This document shows, in pieces, positions 44,198 to 55,440 of a stretch of 64,000 bases of DNA; positions within the stretch are counted from its first letter, which is position 1, and each line of letters begins with the position of its first letter. The stretch is from Rhyacophila brunnea. Lineage: Eukaryota; Arthropoda; Insecta; Trichoptera; Rhyacophilidae. The notes under the pieces were generated by a model. The model ran no database searches. It was given only the letters and a program-made list of their open reading frames with translations, and had not been told where the DNA came from. A program made the translations under genes and the position numbers. Where the stretch lies: the NCBI GenBank assembly GCA_022495005.1, contig JAGYXB010001001.1, forward strand, positions 1 to 64,000, written 5' to 3'.

Positions 44198-44296
44198 TGT
44201 CGGAAGTTGGATTCAAACCCACGCCAACAGAACTTCATTTCATTTTTTATACAATTACTGCAGCCTTAGACCGCTCGGTAACCGTGCTCGTCGCGA
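44198..44296 (-). repeat. tRNA-Leu-like relic or SINE head
   Basis: The minus strand reads ACCGAGCGGTCTAAGGC (a tRNA-Leu type A-box region), then about 45 bases on GTGGGTTTGAATCCAAC (B box) and ends TTCCGACA. The 5' end (GAGCACGG) does not pair with the 3' end, so it is not a working tRNA. Confidence 0.5.
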
Positions 44297-44555
44297 TGTT
44301 GTGAAAAATTGTAATAAAATAAGTATCACGGTAACATTTTGCGTTACACTCGAATTTGGTGCACAGAATTTAATTTTAATGTCACGGCGAGTGGTAAAAT
44401 ATATACATGTTAAGCAATGTTGCTTTGCATTTATTTATTTAGGTAATATGAAGATATTTGCAATTTAAGTCACTCTTTTTTAAAATATGAAGTCTTCGAA
44501 ATACAGCTTCAAATAGTTTAATAGCTTAGAAGTAAGTTACCAATCCCTGCCGGAC

Positions 44556-44556
<1 letters not shown>

Positions 44557-44591
<35 letters not shown>
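44557..44591. repeat. (TA)n microsatellite
   Basis: An uninterrupted TA run of about 35 bases. Confidence 0.97.
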
Positions 44592-44596
<5 letters not shown>

Positions 44597-45087
44597 TATA
44601 TGAGAGAGTAACTCTCATGCGAGTAAAATTTGCATAATCGGTTCTGGCTATGCCATGGGCTCGGTTCAGCCGCGTCTCTACTTACTTGCTCCGCCATAAA
44701 TCGTAATGAAACCGATCCCCGATAGAAGGGATGCGTGTTTTAATTATTATCAGCTCTTGTGCTCAAGTGACTGCGTCTTTTGAGCCATATAATGAACATA
44801 CATATTATTATACATGATCAAACAAAATTATGCGTAATGCTGTTAGTTATGTTACTTGCATTTTCGGATACACCCACACATACGAGCGTTCAAAAGCGAA
44901 AGTAAATACTATCATACATCGGCGTATGGATGGCGAAATCTGCATTACATGAAGCTATTACTTACAAGCAAAGTCGCACTTCGCTGTTATTCCGGAAAAT
45001 GACAAAAAAGTATATTAGTAATCAAATTTTAATTATTTTACATACTTTACAAATCACAAATTCAAGACTTTCACAACATGACACTTA
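44592..45087. other. No feature seen
   Basis: No open frame, no recognised repeat. Confidence 0.5.
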
Positions 45088-45590
45088 ATAATTACAAGAT
45101 AAAAAGAACTTTTTATATACCACGTTTTTAAATTTTATGTTGAATCATATAAACTTGACAATTCTATGTATTAATAATTTAGGACAAATAAGGCAATTGT
45201 CAACAAATCATTTTTTTGCTATTTTGCAACAAACAAACAAATATAGAATACTGAAATGTCAGTTTGATTTCCATATTAACGCGCGTATGTATTAATAATT
45301 TAGTTGCTACGACCACCCCCTTAGCAACCAATAATAGTGGATTGGATTACGGGTTTCTTCCGAAATAATTTTTCATACAAAACAGAATTAGCTGAAAATG
45401 ATTTCAATTCTACTTAAAGATGGCTAAAAGTATTAAAAGAATGCATTAGCATCGTGTTCTGATATATTCTAAAAGTTTCAAATGTCTAGCTAGATCGATT
45501 ATCGATCGATAAAAATCGATTGCAAGATTTGTACTGGATAAACAACCACCGGACAAACAAGATTACGAGCTAAGACAAACGTTGTAAAAT
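45088..45590 (+). repeat. Dispersed repeat R470, copy 4
   Basis: Same orientation as copy 1, from TAATTACAAGATAAAAAGAA to ACGTTGTAAAAT. It shares with the inverted copy 2 the extra GACAATTCTATGTATTAA segment that copy 1 lacks. Confidence 0.85.
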
Positions 45591-45752
45591 AAATAAATAG
45601 TATTAAGATATTTATATTATAGATATTTTTAGGATGTGGTTTGCATCCTATACCATGTAGGTCAGGTAAGTTTAAATGTTTTATATACCTAGTTTAACAA
45701 ATAAAGGATAGTTAATATAATATATAGAACAAATGTAATATATTATATAGGT

Positions 45753-45923
45753 CAATGACGAAGAGTGGAGGTGGGCTGTAAAGATCCGACATAAATAGTG
45801 CATACTAAACTTTGTCAGTCATACGTTTTTGTTTTCATTGAACTAAGACTACAATTATTTTCAGATGGTGTTGGTTAGTTTTTAAAAGTCAATTAAACAG
45901 TCCACCTCCACTCTTCGCCACTG
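45753..45923. mobile_element. Short hAT MITE (171 bp)
   Basis: It starts CAATGACGAAGAGTGGAGG and ends with the inverse of CAGTGGCGAAGAGTGGAGG. Perfect 8-bp TSDs ATATAGGT lie at 45745-45752 and 45924-45931. The interior is a deleted version of the repeat at 56885-57213. Confidence 0.93.
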
Positions 45924-45931
45924 ATATAGGT

Positions 45932-46627
45932 ATAAGTGTTTTCGTTCACTTAGCATTGACCTGATAATAATATAAAATCGCATTATTCTGCGTTGGGTAG
46001 TGCTAATTTTCTCAGAAGCTAGCGTGCTGCATGCACTGGATTCATAACATATATAAAATGTGTGAGAAAATCTTTTTCCCTTCATAAAAAATACATTACC
46101 TCTAGAAGGGTTTTCCCCAAATGAAAATAAGCAGAAATCATGACGTGATAGGTGAGCTTAGGGCGGGCTATGATTAGGCGAGGCCATTCTACGTCGTGGG
46201 TTTTTTTTAGTTTTTTTCCAGCCATATGGGACATGTAAATTATTGGTACTTTTCAAGACTATGAAAGAAAATCTTTAAATGAGAAGATTTTCCAATTTAA
46301 AAAAAATCATGTATATTTTGATCCTTGCAAAGGGTTTTCCTGGCATATCTACATAAAAGAAAAAGAGTTCTTGAAGTTTACGGTGTGATTATATATATAT
46401 TATTCTTCTTATGGTTCTTCTCTTAGCGGAGGTTCGGGCCACGATGGCTATCTGAAATTTGTAAACAGTTGCTCGGAGCAAGGATATGTGTTGGGACTAA
46501 ATCAGTAAAGTAGATTTTTCTACTGATTCGTCACATTTACTTGTTTAAGCGCCAGTTGAACTTTCACGCCAATAAATGTTTATAGTAGTAGTGAAGAGTG
46601 ATTTTTGGAAGTGTGTAAGGCGTAGGC
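45932..46627. other. No gene seen
   Basis: The reverse frame 45882-46085 begins inside the MITE and is accidental. A word AGTGATTTTTGGAA at about 46600 recurs at 53636. Confidence 0.45.
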
Positions 46628-46857
46628 CAGGGTTTCCCAAAGTTTTTCTGCAATGGAACACTTTGCATACCTGGAAATTGTAACGGAACACTTTATTTAT
46701 TTTGTAGGTTATTTATTAGCGCAGCCAACCGTTCTGCCAATTTTGGCAACGGTCGTTAAACTGACAAGACTTGTCAGCCGGTCAGTTAAAAACAATATAC
46801 CCCATCTTTTTCATCCGCACGGTGTGAGAAAAGATGGTCCTCCGTCTGTACCTAGAT
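46628..46857. repeat. Probable hAT MITE end fragment
   Basis: CAGGGTTTCCCAAAG at 46628 is a hAT-like terminus, followed by GGAACACTTT words. No matching opposite end or TSD is seen before the next element. Confidence 0.4.
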
Positions 46858-47253
46858 TATGGCCCCCACATCCCGAAGCGCCCCCCCTACTTATCGCGAA
46901 GGTTAAAGGCAATGTGACGATCTACAGTTGCATATTCCAAATGGTGTTCGAGGTTAAATTAAGGGTATTTTTAGTGATTTTTTGTATTTTTAATACACCC
47001 ACTTTTATGTTGATATGCACAATTATGGACATGTCAAATATCGACAATAATCAAAAATTGTACGAGTATGTAAGGCAAAACCATATATTATTAAATGTTA
47101 GTATGCTTGAAGTGAAACAGCGCCGCGGGTGACATTTTTTTACTATTAGTGCATGTTTGTGATGTGTGTTTATCTCACTTGGCTGGTCGATCTCTCACGC
47201 CGGGCCCCCATAAGCAGGCCCTCAGGCTAGAGGCCTGTCATCCCCCCTTGTGG
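46858..47253. mobile_element. Non-autonomous hAT element hAT-G, copy 3 (decayed)
   Basis: ATGGCCCCCACATCCCGAAG at 46859 and CAGGCTAGAGGCCTGTCATC near 47224 follow copies 1 and 2 in order, as do GTGTTTATCTCACTTGGCTG and GCCGGGCCCC. The right terminus is lost. The 159-codon frame 46653-47132 runs across two elements and is rejected as a gene. Confidence 0.85.
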
Positions 47254-47599
47254 AAATAGGTAAGTACGCATTTGGTTATATCAACGGAAAAAAATATTTT
47301 TCATATTTCGAACTCTTTCAGATGTACCCCAAGGATGAAATCTTGGTCCGACCTTATAATTATATTTCAATGACATTGTGTTTGCATGGATGAAATTGAA
47401 TTTAAAAATTTTGCAAATATTTTAAAATGATATGCGTCAATTAGTAATGAATTGGTTTATCATATATTGAAATAAAATCTATATTCACTTGAAAGTTAGT
47501 CAATATTAGCAATTTTTTTTAAATTTTGAATTACCTCTTTTAAGTCACGATCCTCGATTAAATATGGTTCAATAATGTCAAAAAGCTCATTAACGCATC
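47254..47599. other. No feature seen
   Basis: AT-rich, no open frame. Confidence 0.5.
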
Positions 47600-47890
47600 A
47601 ATCTGAGACGAAAGATCTTAGAATATCTCGGCAGAATCTTTTATTACCTTTTCACTCGCACATAACCTCGCTATCACCAAGCTTAACCAATTATCTTAAC
47701 TACACTATATTTTATATTCTTGAATATTGGTCGATCTTCAGGAGTCTGTAGGGAGTTTCCTACAAGATTATTTTAGAGTGTCCAGAAGAAATTTTTTCTG
47801 TGTCCTTATTTTAACTCACGTAACTATTTTCCTTTCGAAAACACTTCAACAGAATTTTAGATGCATGAAAACAATATTGTCAGGTGGTTA
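47600..47890 (+). pseudogene. Decayed LINE reverse transcriptase C-terminal relic
   Basis: Plus-strand pieces DLRISRQNLLLPFHSHI, FYILEYWSIF and SVQKKFFLCPYFNSR follow in order and correspond to DLEVLYDTKFTFNQHI, LSILEYASIIW and RVHNRFLRFLYLR of the LINE at 33.6 kb. Stops and at least one frame change interrupt it. Confidence 0.5.
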
Positions 47891-48056
47891 TTATTTTATT
47901 AATAATTACATATAAAGTTTTAAATATTACATTAGACTTGTACCGGAATGGAAACATTTAAATTGGATTGCAAATGAAACCTATGAAACGACTACCTATG
48001 AATGACAGTCTGTGTTATTATTATTGTGCAGGTAAAGATAATCAAATACTCTCAAC

Positions 48057-48754
48057 TAGGGAATCCAATCCCGAGCCAAAATTCTGATCCCGGGATTTGT
48101 ATTTTTTTTATTGTTAATATAAAATTTTTATATTTACAAATAACTTTAATAAAATCGGTCAAAAATAAATCTAGTATAATTTATACTATTTAAGACATTT
48201 ATTGTTAATATTGTATACGTTCAATCTTGGAAATACATAAGTTTAATGGAGTAAATAATTTTGTAATATAAATAATAATGTGAATTTAATATGAGATTGC
48301 TGTTTCTGATAGGAAAGACTTAATGAATGGGTTAGCGAGATTTAAAATAGTAAAGCAAATCATGGTGTACTTATGGCCTTTCGCTTCATAAATATAATTA
48401 GTCAGCCAAATATGAAACTGCCGTAAAACGTATGAGATCATGGTGGAATTACTTTGTTAATAGTGCGAAGCATTGTTTTTTCCAATCTTTCTCATTTTTA
48501 TTAATTTATGTGAAAAAATAAAATGAATCGGCAACTTACACATGGGTATAAATCAAACTTCATTCAAACTCAGTTTATTTCTAATGTAGTTATTTGTTAT
48601 TAAAAGTATTTTTTCTGTTATATTTTCGTTTTTATTTTATTTTACATAAAAATTGATAAAAAAAATTAATCCCGAAAGTTTAGGGATAATGTTTATCAAT
48701 CCCGGGATTCATAGGTATCGAAAATATCTCGGGATCCCAGGATTGGAATCCCTA
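48057..48754 (+). mobile_element. hAT MITE hAT-C, copy 3
   Basis: It is 698 bp with the same ends as 35941-36694. Perfect 8-bp TSDs CTCTCAAC lie at 48049-48056 and 48755-48762. Relative to copy 2 it lacks about 40 bp of the CCCGGGATT-rich left subterminal repeat. Confidence 0.95.
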
Positions 48755-48762
48755 CTCTCAAC

Positions 48763-49570
48763 AATAATAATTTAGAATATTTAGATATACCTACAACCAT
48801 AAAAATCACAATGGTACGTCACGCGTATATTATTTAACAGCTGTCAAATATCAAGATGACGATCATAATATAAAATGACAACATGTTTCAATGATCAATG
48901 TTTCCTTGCCAATTCAATCACACTGCAGGATGTAGTGCTCTTTCAAGGTAAAGTCTAAGTTCTTCGAGTAGGTAGTCCTTTATTTTGTTCTATTAAAAGA
49001 TATATCTATATTTAGTTTCATGGCGGACATTTATATATAAATGCGAACATCACCGTCTATTGCCGGCTTAAAGATTTCGTTTTTTATCGACGCATTATTT
49101 CCGCTTGTGAGATTTTTTCTAGCGGAAAAGATCGAGCCTGGAATGTGTTCGGACCTCTCCCTAAGCTCTAATAGTCCCAGGCTGCGTCAATCGGTGTGTT
49201 TTGTATTTTTTTAAATAGCAATACCGGATGATTTATTAAGGATAAACTTTATCTATATTTAATATATTTAAGGATATTATATATTTAATATTCTAAAAGT
49301 CTCAAAATTATCCGGAATCTATAATTGATTCATATTTTGTAGATGGTGATTAATAATAGAATGGGTTGACATGTTCATGTAATTCTTCTATTTTTCTCTA
49401 CTATCCTTTGTTTGACACATGTAAAATATATAAAAGAATGCACTATAAAATGCAGTTTGTATAAAAGAGAAAGAGCGTAATTTAGATGAGAAAATGTCAC
49501 AATAGATATTAGTTAAAATTTTCAATTGAAAAAGTGCTCATATAGTTAAAAGCAAAGATAAAATTGACTC
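48763..49570. other. No feature seen
   Basis: No open frame over 60 codons and no repeat match. Confidence 0.5.
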
Positions 49571-49574
49571 TTAA

Positions 49575-49939
49575 GAGCATACTTCAGTGAAACGGCAAAT
49601 AATTTTCAACTATAAGTGAGACGAAATTTTGGACTCGCTGGCAATCGGAGAGCGAAAGTCGAGCTGTGAGCACGTCAATTTATTTCGTGATGGCGATGGG
49701 GTTATTAATTCTTAAATCGTGTAAAGATGAATAAAAAAACCTTACCTATTTACTTGAAAAAGAAAACATGTCAATGAATATATTATTACTGTTACTAATA
49801 TAACAATAAACAGAACATTAAATGGACGCATGTTGGATTTATATGACAAATTATATTTCGTTCAGCACGCGTCATTTGCACATTCCGCGCATCGTCTAGC
49901 CACGATCTTTTTAGACCATGCCTCAACTGAGGTATAGCC
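49575..49939 (+). mobile_element. piggyBac-type MITE pB-2, copy 3
   Basis: It is 365 bp, starts GAGCATACTTCAGTG and ends CTGAGGTATAGCC. Perfect TTAA lies on both sides (49571-49574 and 49940-49943). This copy best defines the family boundaries. Confidence 0.92.
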
Positions 49940-49943
49940 TTAA

Positions 49944-50479
49944 TGCATTCACTGCTGAGCTACAAATTACCCCTTAGTTACCCCAATTCGATAATATGCT
50001 AATGATCTCTAATGGCCTTGGGCCAAGCGCGGTGTGCGCACTCAACGAGTTTATCAAACCGTGTCAAATATCATTTATTCACAACTATTTTTGCATTAGT
50101 TTCCTGACGCACCTCTCAAAGAAAAACATGTCTTATATAAAAAAAAATTGACACTACCTTGTTGAGGAATTAACGATGTTATTAAATTAATGCATACACA
50201 GCTCAAATTGAACTCAGATACTCAGAAGTGCATATTACTCAGCGCTTGAAATGGAAAACATTATGAACCGGAACGCTCGATAATTTTCAAGAAATATTGA
50301 AATTGTATATATTATATATATTGTTATATACCCACCTAATAACAACACCTCCTCAACGATACGCCACTGCGCACTTTGTTGATGAATTTTCCTAGCTCAG
50401 TCGGTGAGGGGTTATTAATAATAACGCTGTTTCCTTTTGAAAAAGTCGGTAATGACTCAGTTTATTTTCAGTATGTAGC
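49944..50479. repeat. Mostly unassigned; hAT-S fragment at 50235-50290
   Basis: CAGCGCTTGAAATGG at about 50238 followed by ATGAACCGGAACGCTCGATA matches one end of the hAT-S MITE at 28389 read inward. The rest shows nothing. Confidence 0.55.
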
Positions 50480-50770
50480 GTCCAGTAGATAATATTTTTA
50501 CAGGCCAATGTAGGTGAAGGCGGCAGACAAGTAAACGTGACGCCCGATTACAGCGAACGCGAGAGATATTTCACACCCGTAGGTAAACGGGATGCGAAAC
50601 TCTCACCGGGGAGTACTTTGGCGTTCAAGAAGCGAAGAGATGCGCGGCAAAACTGGTGAGACTGGTCCAGAGTGTTTGAAGAGAGGCTGCTAGTAGAGAA
50701 GATGTTGTTCCTGAGAGAAGATCCGGTAGACTGATAAAAATCTCTCGGATGCGCCCTCTTTTATAGCAGC
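50480..50770 (-). promoter_or_regulatory. TATA + initiator core promoter, possibly an LTR
   Basis: On the minus strand TATAAAAG (50765-50758) lies 33 bases before the A of a perfect arthropod initiator TCAGTC (+1 at 50732). The downstream 250 bases are less AT-rich than the surroundings. This is the arrangement seen in insect LTR retrotransposons and TATA promoters. A TGTAG/CTACA pair could bound an LTR (about 50846 down to 50475), but no TSD was found. On the plus strand the same bases hold a 52-codon open stretch after TTTTTACAG (see rejected list). Confidence 0.45.
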
Positions 50771-50846
50771 CTCCCTTATTCTAATTGGTCCAAAGAGTTT
50801 GAGAAGGGGTGACCAAAGATTCTACTATTATCGTTAGCTCGTACTA

Positions 50847-51416
50847 CATGTTACCTCTTGTTTATTTAATAAGAATTTACTGGTTTGTCAGAAGGACCAA
50901 GTATCAAGAGATAATATATTTTGTGAACGTGGATGGATATATTGACGTTATAAAATATCGTCTATCTAATTCTATGGATTGTATATGAATTTATTTAGAG
51001 CATTTAAATAGCTATCTCCGGCATAAACTCGCGGTTTTAGTCTTATGCCAGGAGTAAACACACGATTTGATTAGCGTTTAAATTACATGCATTTACAACT
51101 ACTTACTAGGTACCTATTGACATAATAATAGGCCCTGTAATTATTATCCATCGACCTTCACATAAACATTTGTGATTTTACGACGTAAAACCTGTCTGTT
51201 GCCTTTACCCTTAACAATTATATATTTACAATCATAACAATTTATTCTTAAAACTACGTCTTATATAGTAATATGAAATAATATTTTACTATTTCCAACA
51301 AATAGCAAAATACTACTTCTTGCAAAGGAAATTCGGTTTCAATGTCCAAGGGTATATCGATCGGCGATATATCCCCACCTTGCCCGATTTATATCGCTGT
51401 CTCTTTCCCGCGCAGC
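50847..51416. other. No feature seen
   Basis: No open frame; nothing recognised. Confidence 0.5.
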
Positions 51417-51450
51417 TATATAAGGTCATGATTTTAATTTATTTGATCAG
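51417..51450 (+). promoter_or_regulatory. Possible TATA + initiator core promoter
   Basis: TATATAAG at 51417-51424 is followed by ATCAG with A at 51449, 32 bases on. The preceding CTCTTTCCCGCGCAGC is GC-richer than its surroundings. No open frame follows, so the call rests on spacing alone. Confidence 0.3.
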
Positions 51451-52489
51451 AAATTGGCGAAGCTCACGCTGTTGCCATCAAGAATTTATTCGTTCTTAAA
51501 TATGCGAATTTCCTCATGCTTTATATTACAGACGATAAATATAAATATGATGAACACAAGAATCGAACAATATTTCATAAAAATTAAATTTAAGAGACTC
51601 TACTGAAGTTATTGCGTAGGCCCGCCGATGCACACACACCAATGCATCGGCCGGCCGTTGGTGCGTTGCTATGCCCGTTTATCTACGATACGAACATGTC
51701 CCGACATGTTTGACTTTCTGTTGCTATGCGCTTTGTTGGTGTTGCCACGTTATACATTGATTCTATAATTATTAGTTTATTATTAACGAGTTTATAGATG
51801 GAAATATCATTCGATTAGTGTGTTCCACATAACATTTTATACATCTTATTATAACCTCTCGCTACTGCATTCGTCTCTTTATTTTGACAATCATTCTGGC
51901 CCATTTATACTAATATACAATTACATAATAAACTTATATCTAACATTTTATATTACATAATCACAGGTTTTATTGTGCAAAACAAGGCAATTTCACATCC
52001 ATCATTCTTTTATACTGTATTACCTTGTTCGTAGCAATCGATGCCCCGTTCGATATGTTTACATACCGAACGGGTAGCGTAAAAACCTATGAACAGATAA
52101 ACAATTATATATGATTAGACAAGGAAGCGTTTTAGGCGTTTTACTAAGCCGTATAGTTAGAGATCAGGTTTACATGTCGGCTTATTACTAATTAATTTAT
52201 TAGGCGAAGACACCTACCTACAGGTAGGTGGTGACACTAACTTATACAGCCGATTGTTATAACTGTCTTTAAACTTATAGTATACTAAGATTAGTGCATG
52301 CAAAATTTTTCAGCTCTGCAGGCGAAAAATAGGGTTTAAAACATGTTATAAATATAAACGATGAGTCCGACAATAAGTATTAAACTTTTAAAAAAGTAGG
52401 TAGGTATATAATATTATAATATATATAAATATAAAGCAGTGCGGCAAAAAGTATTAAACTTTAAATAAAAATATGGAAGTATATATTAT
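51451..52489. other. No gene seen; palindromic 20-mer
   Basis: GAACATGTCCCGACATGTTT at 51692-51711 is a near-perfect inverted repeat. CTGCAGGCGAAAAATAGGG near 52317 weakly resembles the hAT-G interior. Otherwise nothing. Confidence 0.45.
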
Positions 52490-52632
52490 TACATGCAATA
52501 AATTTTATTCCTTTTTAGTAATTCATAAACCGGAACGCAAAATTTAATTTTTTCACGAAATAACGCAATAATTTTGGTTATTTTACGCAGCGGAACCGTG
52601 CTCCGGTGCTTTCCAGTTCATTTTGAGCCCTG
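52490..52632 (-). repeat. hAT-S MITE fragment
   Basis: The minus strand starts CAGGGCTCAAAATGAAC at about 52630 and continues CACCGGAGCACGGTTCCGC to GCGTTCCGGTTTATGAATTA. It follows the hAT-S copy at 28154-28389; the second terminus is missing. Confidence 0.65.
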
Positions 52633-52857
52633 AGTATACTGTGTTATATTATTATATAATATTATCACCTATCAGCATCACAGAATTACGCAGTATTACA
52701 TCATTCATTCTGATCAAATTGAAAATACCGCATTTACTAATGAGATGGTATAATATCATATTATGTATGTAGGTATATGGAAGCATTTTTCCAAGTTTTA
52801 AATGTTGAAGAAGCCTATCTTTTCATACAGATAGGTTGTAGGCGTAAGAGTTAGTCT

Positions 52858-53060
52858 TTGACTAATGACGCCCAAAGAGGTTCGCGGGAAGCTTCCAGCG
52901 CTGGCCGCCGGGCGCTGCCGTCGCGACGCCGGTCTCGGCGGATCGAACCGACGCCTTTATGCTATTACAGCGGCCTGGAAAGTCGCCGAGGATTGAGAGC
53001 GGGTATAAAAATTTGGACGCAGCCGTTTCTTTTCGGCTTAAATGGCGGGAATTATGGCTT
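52858..53060 (+). other. GC/CpG-rich block of unknown origin
   Basis: About 150 bp (52865-53010) are rich in CpG (GCGCTGCCGTCGCGACGCCG) in an otherwise AT-rich region, and are followed by GTATAAAAAT at about 53003. The open frame 52858-53088 (76 codons, R- and S-rich) has no recognisable domain. It might be a 5' exon, a promoter island or an rDNA-like or organelle-derived scrap; I cannot choose. Confidence 0.35.
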
Positions 53061-55015
53061 GACGGTTTTTTTATCTGTCTCTATTTGAGAATTGTCGGAG
53101 TAATGAATTGGAAGATATACGTGTTGTCAAGATAGCGCTATTTGTGTTTATTAATTGAAGACTATTTGAGGAAAGTTAATTTTTGTAACCTTCAAAGTTG
53201 TTGAAAAAACTTCTCCCATCCAAATAGATCTTTATTATAACGTAATAAATTAAAGAGGCATAAAGAAATGTTACTAAGCTTAATGAAAAAAAAAAAGCTG
53301 CAAATAATTTTGCCTTGTAAGTTGTAGTTACACTAATTTGTTTGCAAGAGTCGTACCAACTGAAATAAAAGTAGTAATAATATTTAGGTTATTTATTATA
53401 AATGGATTATAGACAAAATAATAAGATATACGCTGGCATTGAATACATTAATATGGTGATTTTTTGTGATTGCTCAATTCGATAATGTGACAAACCTAAT
53501 CAAATTAAAATATATTTTATGAAAATAACCAGTAACAATGACAAAATGAGAAGCTTTCAATTTTTTTATTTTCACTTTTAGAAAATGGTTTATTCAACGT
53601 CTTATGATGAAAATGGTATCTAGCAGTGGTGAAGGGTGATTTTTGGAAAGAGGTAGGCTTTGGAGATCTGAGAAAAAGAGCATACTTGTCAGGTATACTT
53701 ACGGGAAATAAGAAGATAGTTCGACATAACACTAATGACAACGCCACATTAATTTGACGAAATTTCAATAGCTCTCCGGTGACTTAAAATTGAGCGATTG
53801 GTTTAAATTAAAACGTATTTTTCGAAACATGTATACATCAAAAATCATTAGATAAAATTATTTTTAATTTTTAAAAACATTCGATACTTATTTATAAGTA
53901 GGTATGTGATTAAATGCCATAGAAATTATTTTTTTTAAATTGTCTAATTATTAATTATTTTGGATAAAGCTGCAGTCATAGACAATAAATACTATTAGAA
54001 ATAAAAATTATTTAGACTTGGAAATCAGAGCCTACCATATTGCATACAATGCGATACACAAACTGAGGTGACGTGACGTAAAAAGTCCATACAAAAAAAC
54101 GTCAATATTCTTCGACGAATAATCCGATAAATACGCTACAGACAGATGGAGCGTTGGGGCATATTTTTTTTAGACCTTCGACAGATTGTTCTGTAATCTA
54201 TATATATTTATAATATATTCCTACATATACGATATGTCGTTGGCATATTAAATTATCTTTGTAGAATATAACATTATCAAGATATTATTTATAAAAACGT
54301 CAATCTGATCTAATTTAATTCGACTTTTTTATGCTTTTTGTGTCCGCTTGTTATCCATCACATATTATTTTATTCTGTATTATAATACAATTATTCTAAT
54401 ACTCTGTGATTGATCCTGTTGGTTGACCTAAATAAATAAAAATAAAATATGTAAGTGATTAAAAAATATTATTTTTCTTAAGAAGGTAGGCTTTAAATAA
54501 TCGCCTAGCGTAGAGTCTTAGCAACTGGTATCTAGGTCACAATGTTGACTTAGTTGATATTCGCAAAGCTGCTTTTTACGGTTTCATAAACCAGAAATCT
54601 CCAGAGACCCGAATTAAACTTCAGTATGGAATAAAATATCACGACCTTATGATTGGAAGAGAAACTGGTTAGAGTAAAGTAAACACACACGCTGCTCTTA
54701 TGGGCGAAAAATAAATCCGATTGAATCTAAAAAAGAAGCAGTAAGAAAAAAAAGTAATAAAAACTCGGGCAGCAAGAGGGCGCAGCGTGCGATGCGAGGC
54801 TCAATTTGAAAAATGGCTTGTTTGAATTGGTTTTGCTGGGAAAATATTTGGGGATTTGAAATTTGTTTGAGACGTCTCTCTGTGTGTGGCGATAGTTGCC
54901 ACGGGCCGGTTCATTGGACTTAGTCACATATCGTTTAAAATAAATAAGCATACTAATATTATATCACCGTATTTGAATGATATTATAATATTAAGTATTC
55001 CGCGACTTATGTGAT
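53061..55015. other. No gene seen
   Basis: AT-rich. AGTGGTGAAGGGTGATTTTT at 53625-53644 resembles 46592-46611, a short repeat. The reverse frames 53517-53768 and 54727-54951 show no motif. Confidence 0.5.
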
Positions 55016-55440
55016 GAAGTTACATGTGAAATGTACTTAAAACATTTCACCGTGGCATAGTTTGCCGTGAGCTTTCTATCGAAAAGAGATGATCAGATAC
55101 TATAATATATGGTTTCCAATTTTATTAGATTCAATACGAACCTAAATTCAATTTTCATAACCGATTTTGAGAAAATTCATGAAATCAATCACTAACCTAA
55201 CAAATATTCCGTATCGGATATTTTCAAAATTTGTTTGCTGCTGGCTTCCTGTAAAGTGTAAACCGACAAGAACTGTGTTTTATTTAGACATGGATTTTAT
55301 GCCAGTACTATAAGAACCATAGAGCTTGGACGGTCTTTGATATACGGCCATATATTTCCAATACAACATTTTACGGTGAACTGTAATACGGCGAACTGTA
55401 TACGTACAAGTTTCCAGACATGATGTGATGATTAGTCCGA
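55016..55440. repeat. R450 repeat, copy 2 (uninterrupted)
   Basis: Matches 36867-38045 without the 36906-37551 insertion and with a single CCTAAC unit near 55196. It supplies the empty site for the P-like insertion. Confidence 0.75.

Noticed and set aside
46388..46470. Possible extra LINE C-terminus on the minus strand (FQIAIVARTSAKRRT)
   Set aside because: Too short and not clearly in line with any LINE landmark in the window.
46653..47132. 159-codon plus-strand open frame
   Set aside because: It runs across a hAT-like fragment and the hAT-G copy 3; the other hAT-G copies do not preserve it.
50479..50637. A 52-codon plus-strand open stretch after TTTTTACAG, with a YFTPVGKR word that looks like an amidated neuropeptide cleavage site
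   Set aside because: It lies wholly within the transcribed part of the stronger minus-strand TATA/initiator unit, has no signal peptide or second peptide copy, and no family match I recognise.
52858..53088. GC-rich block as rRNA fragment
   Set aside because: I could not match any conserved rRNA helix or core word to it.
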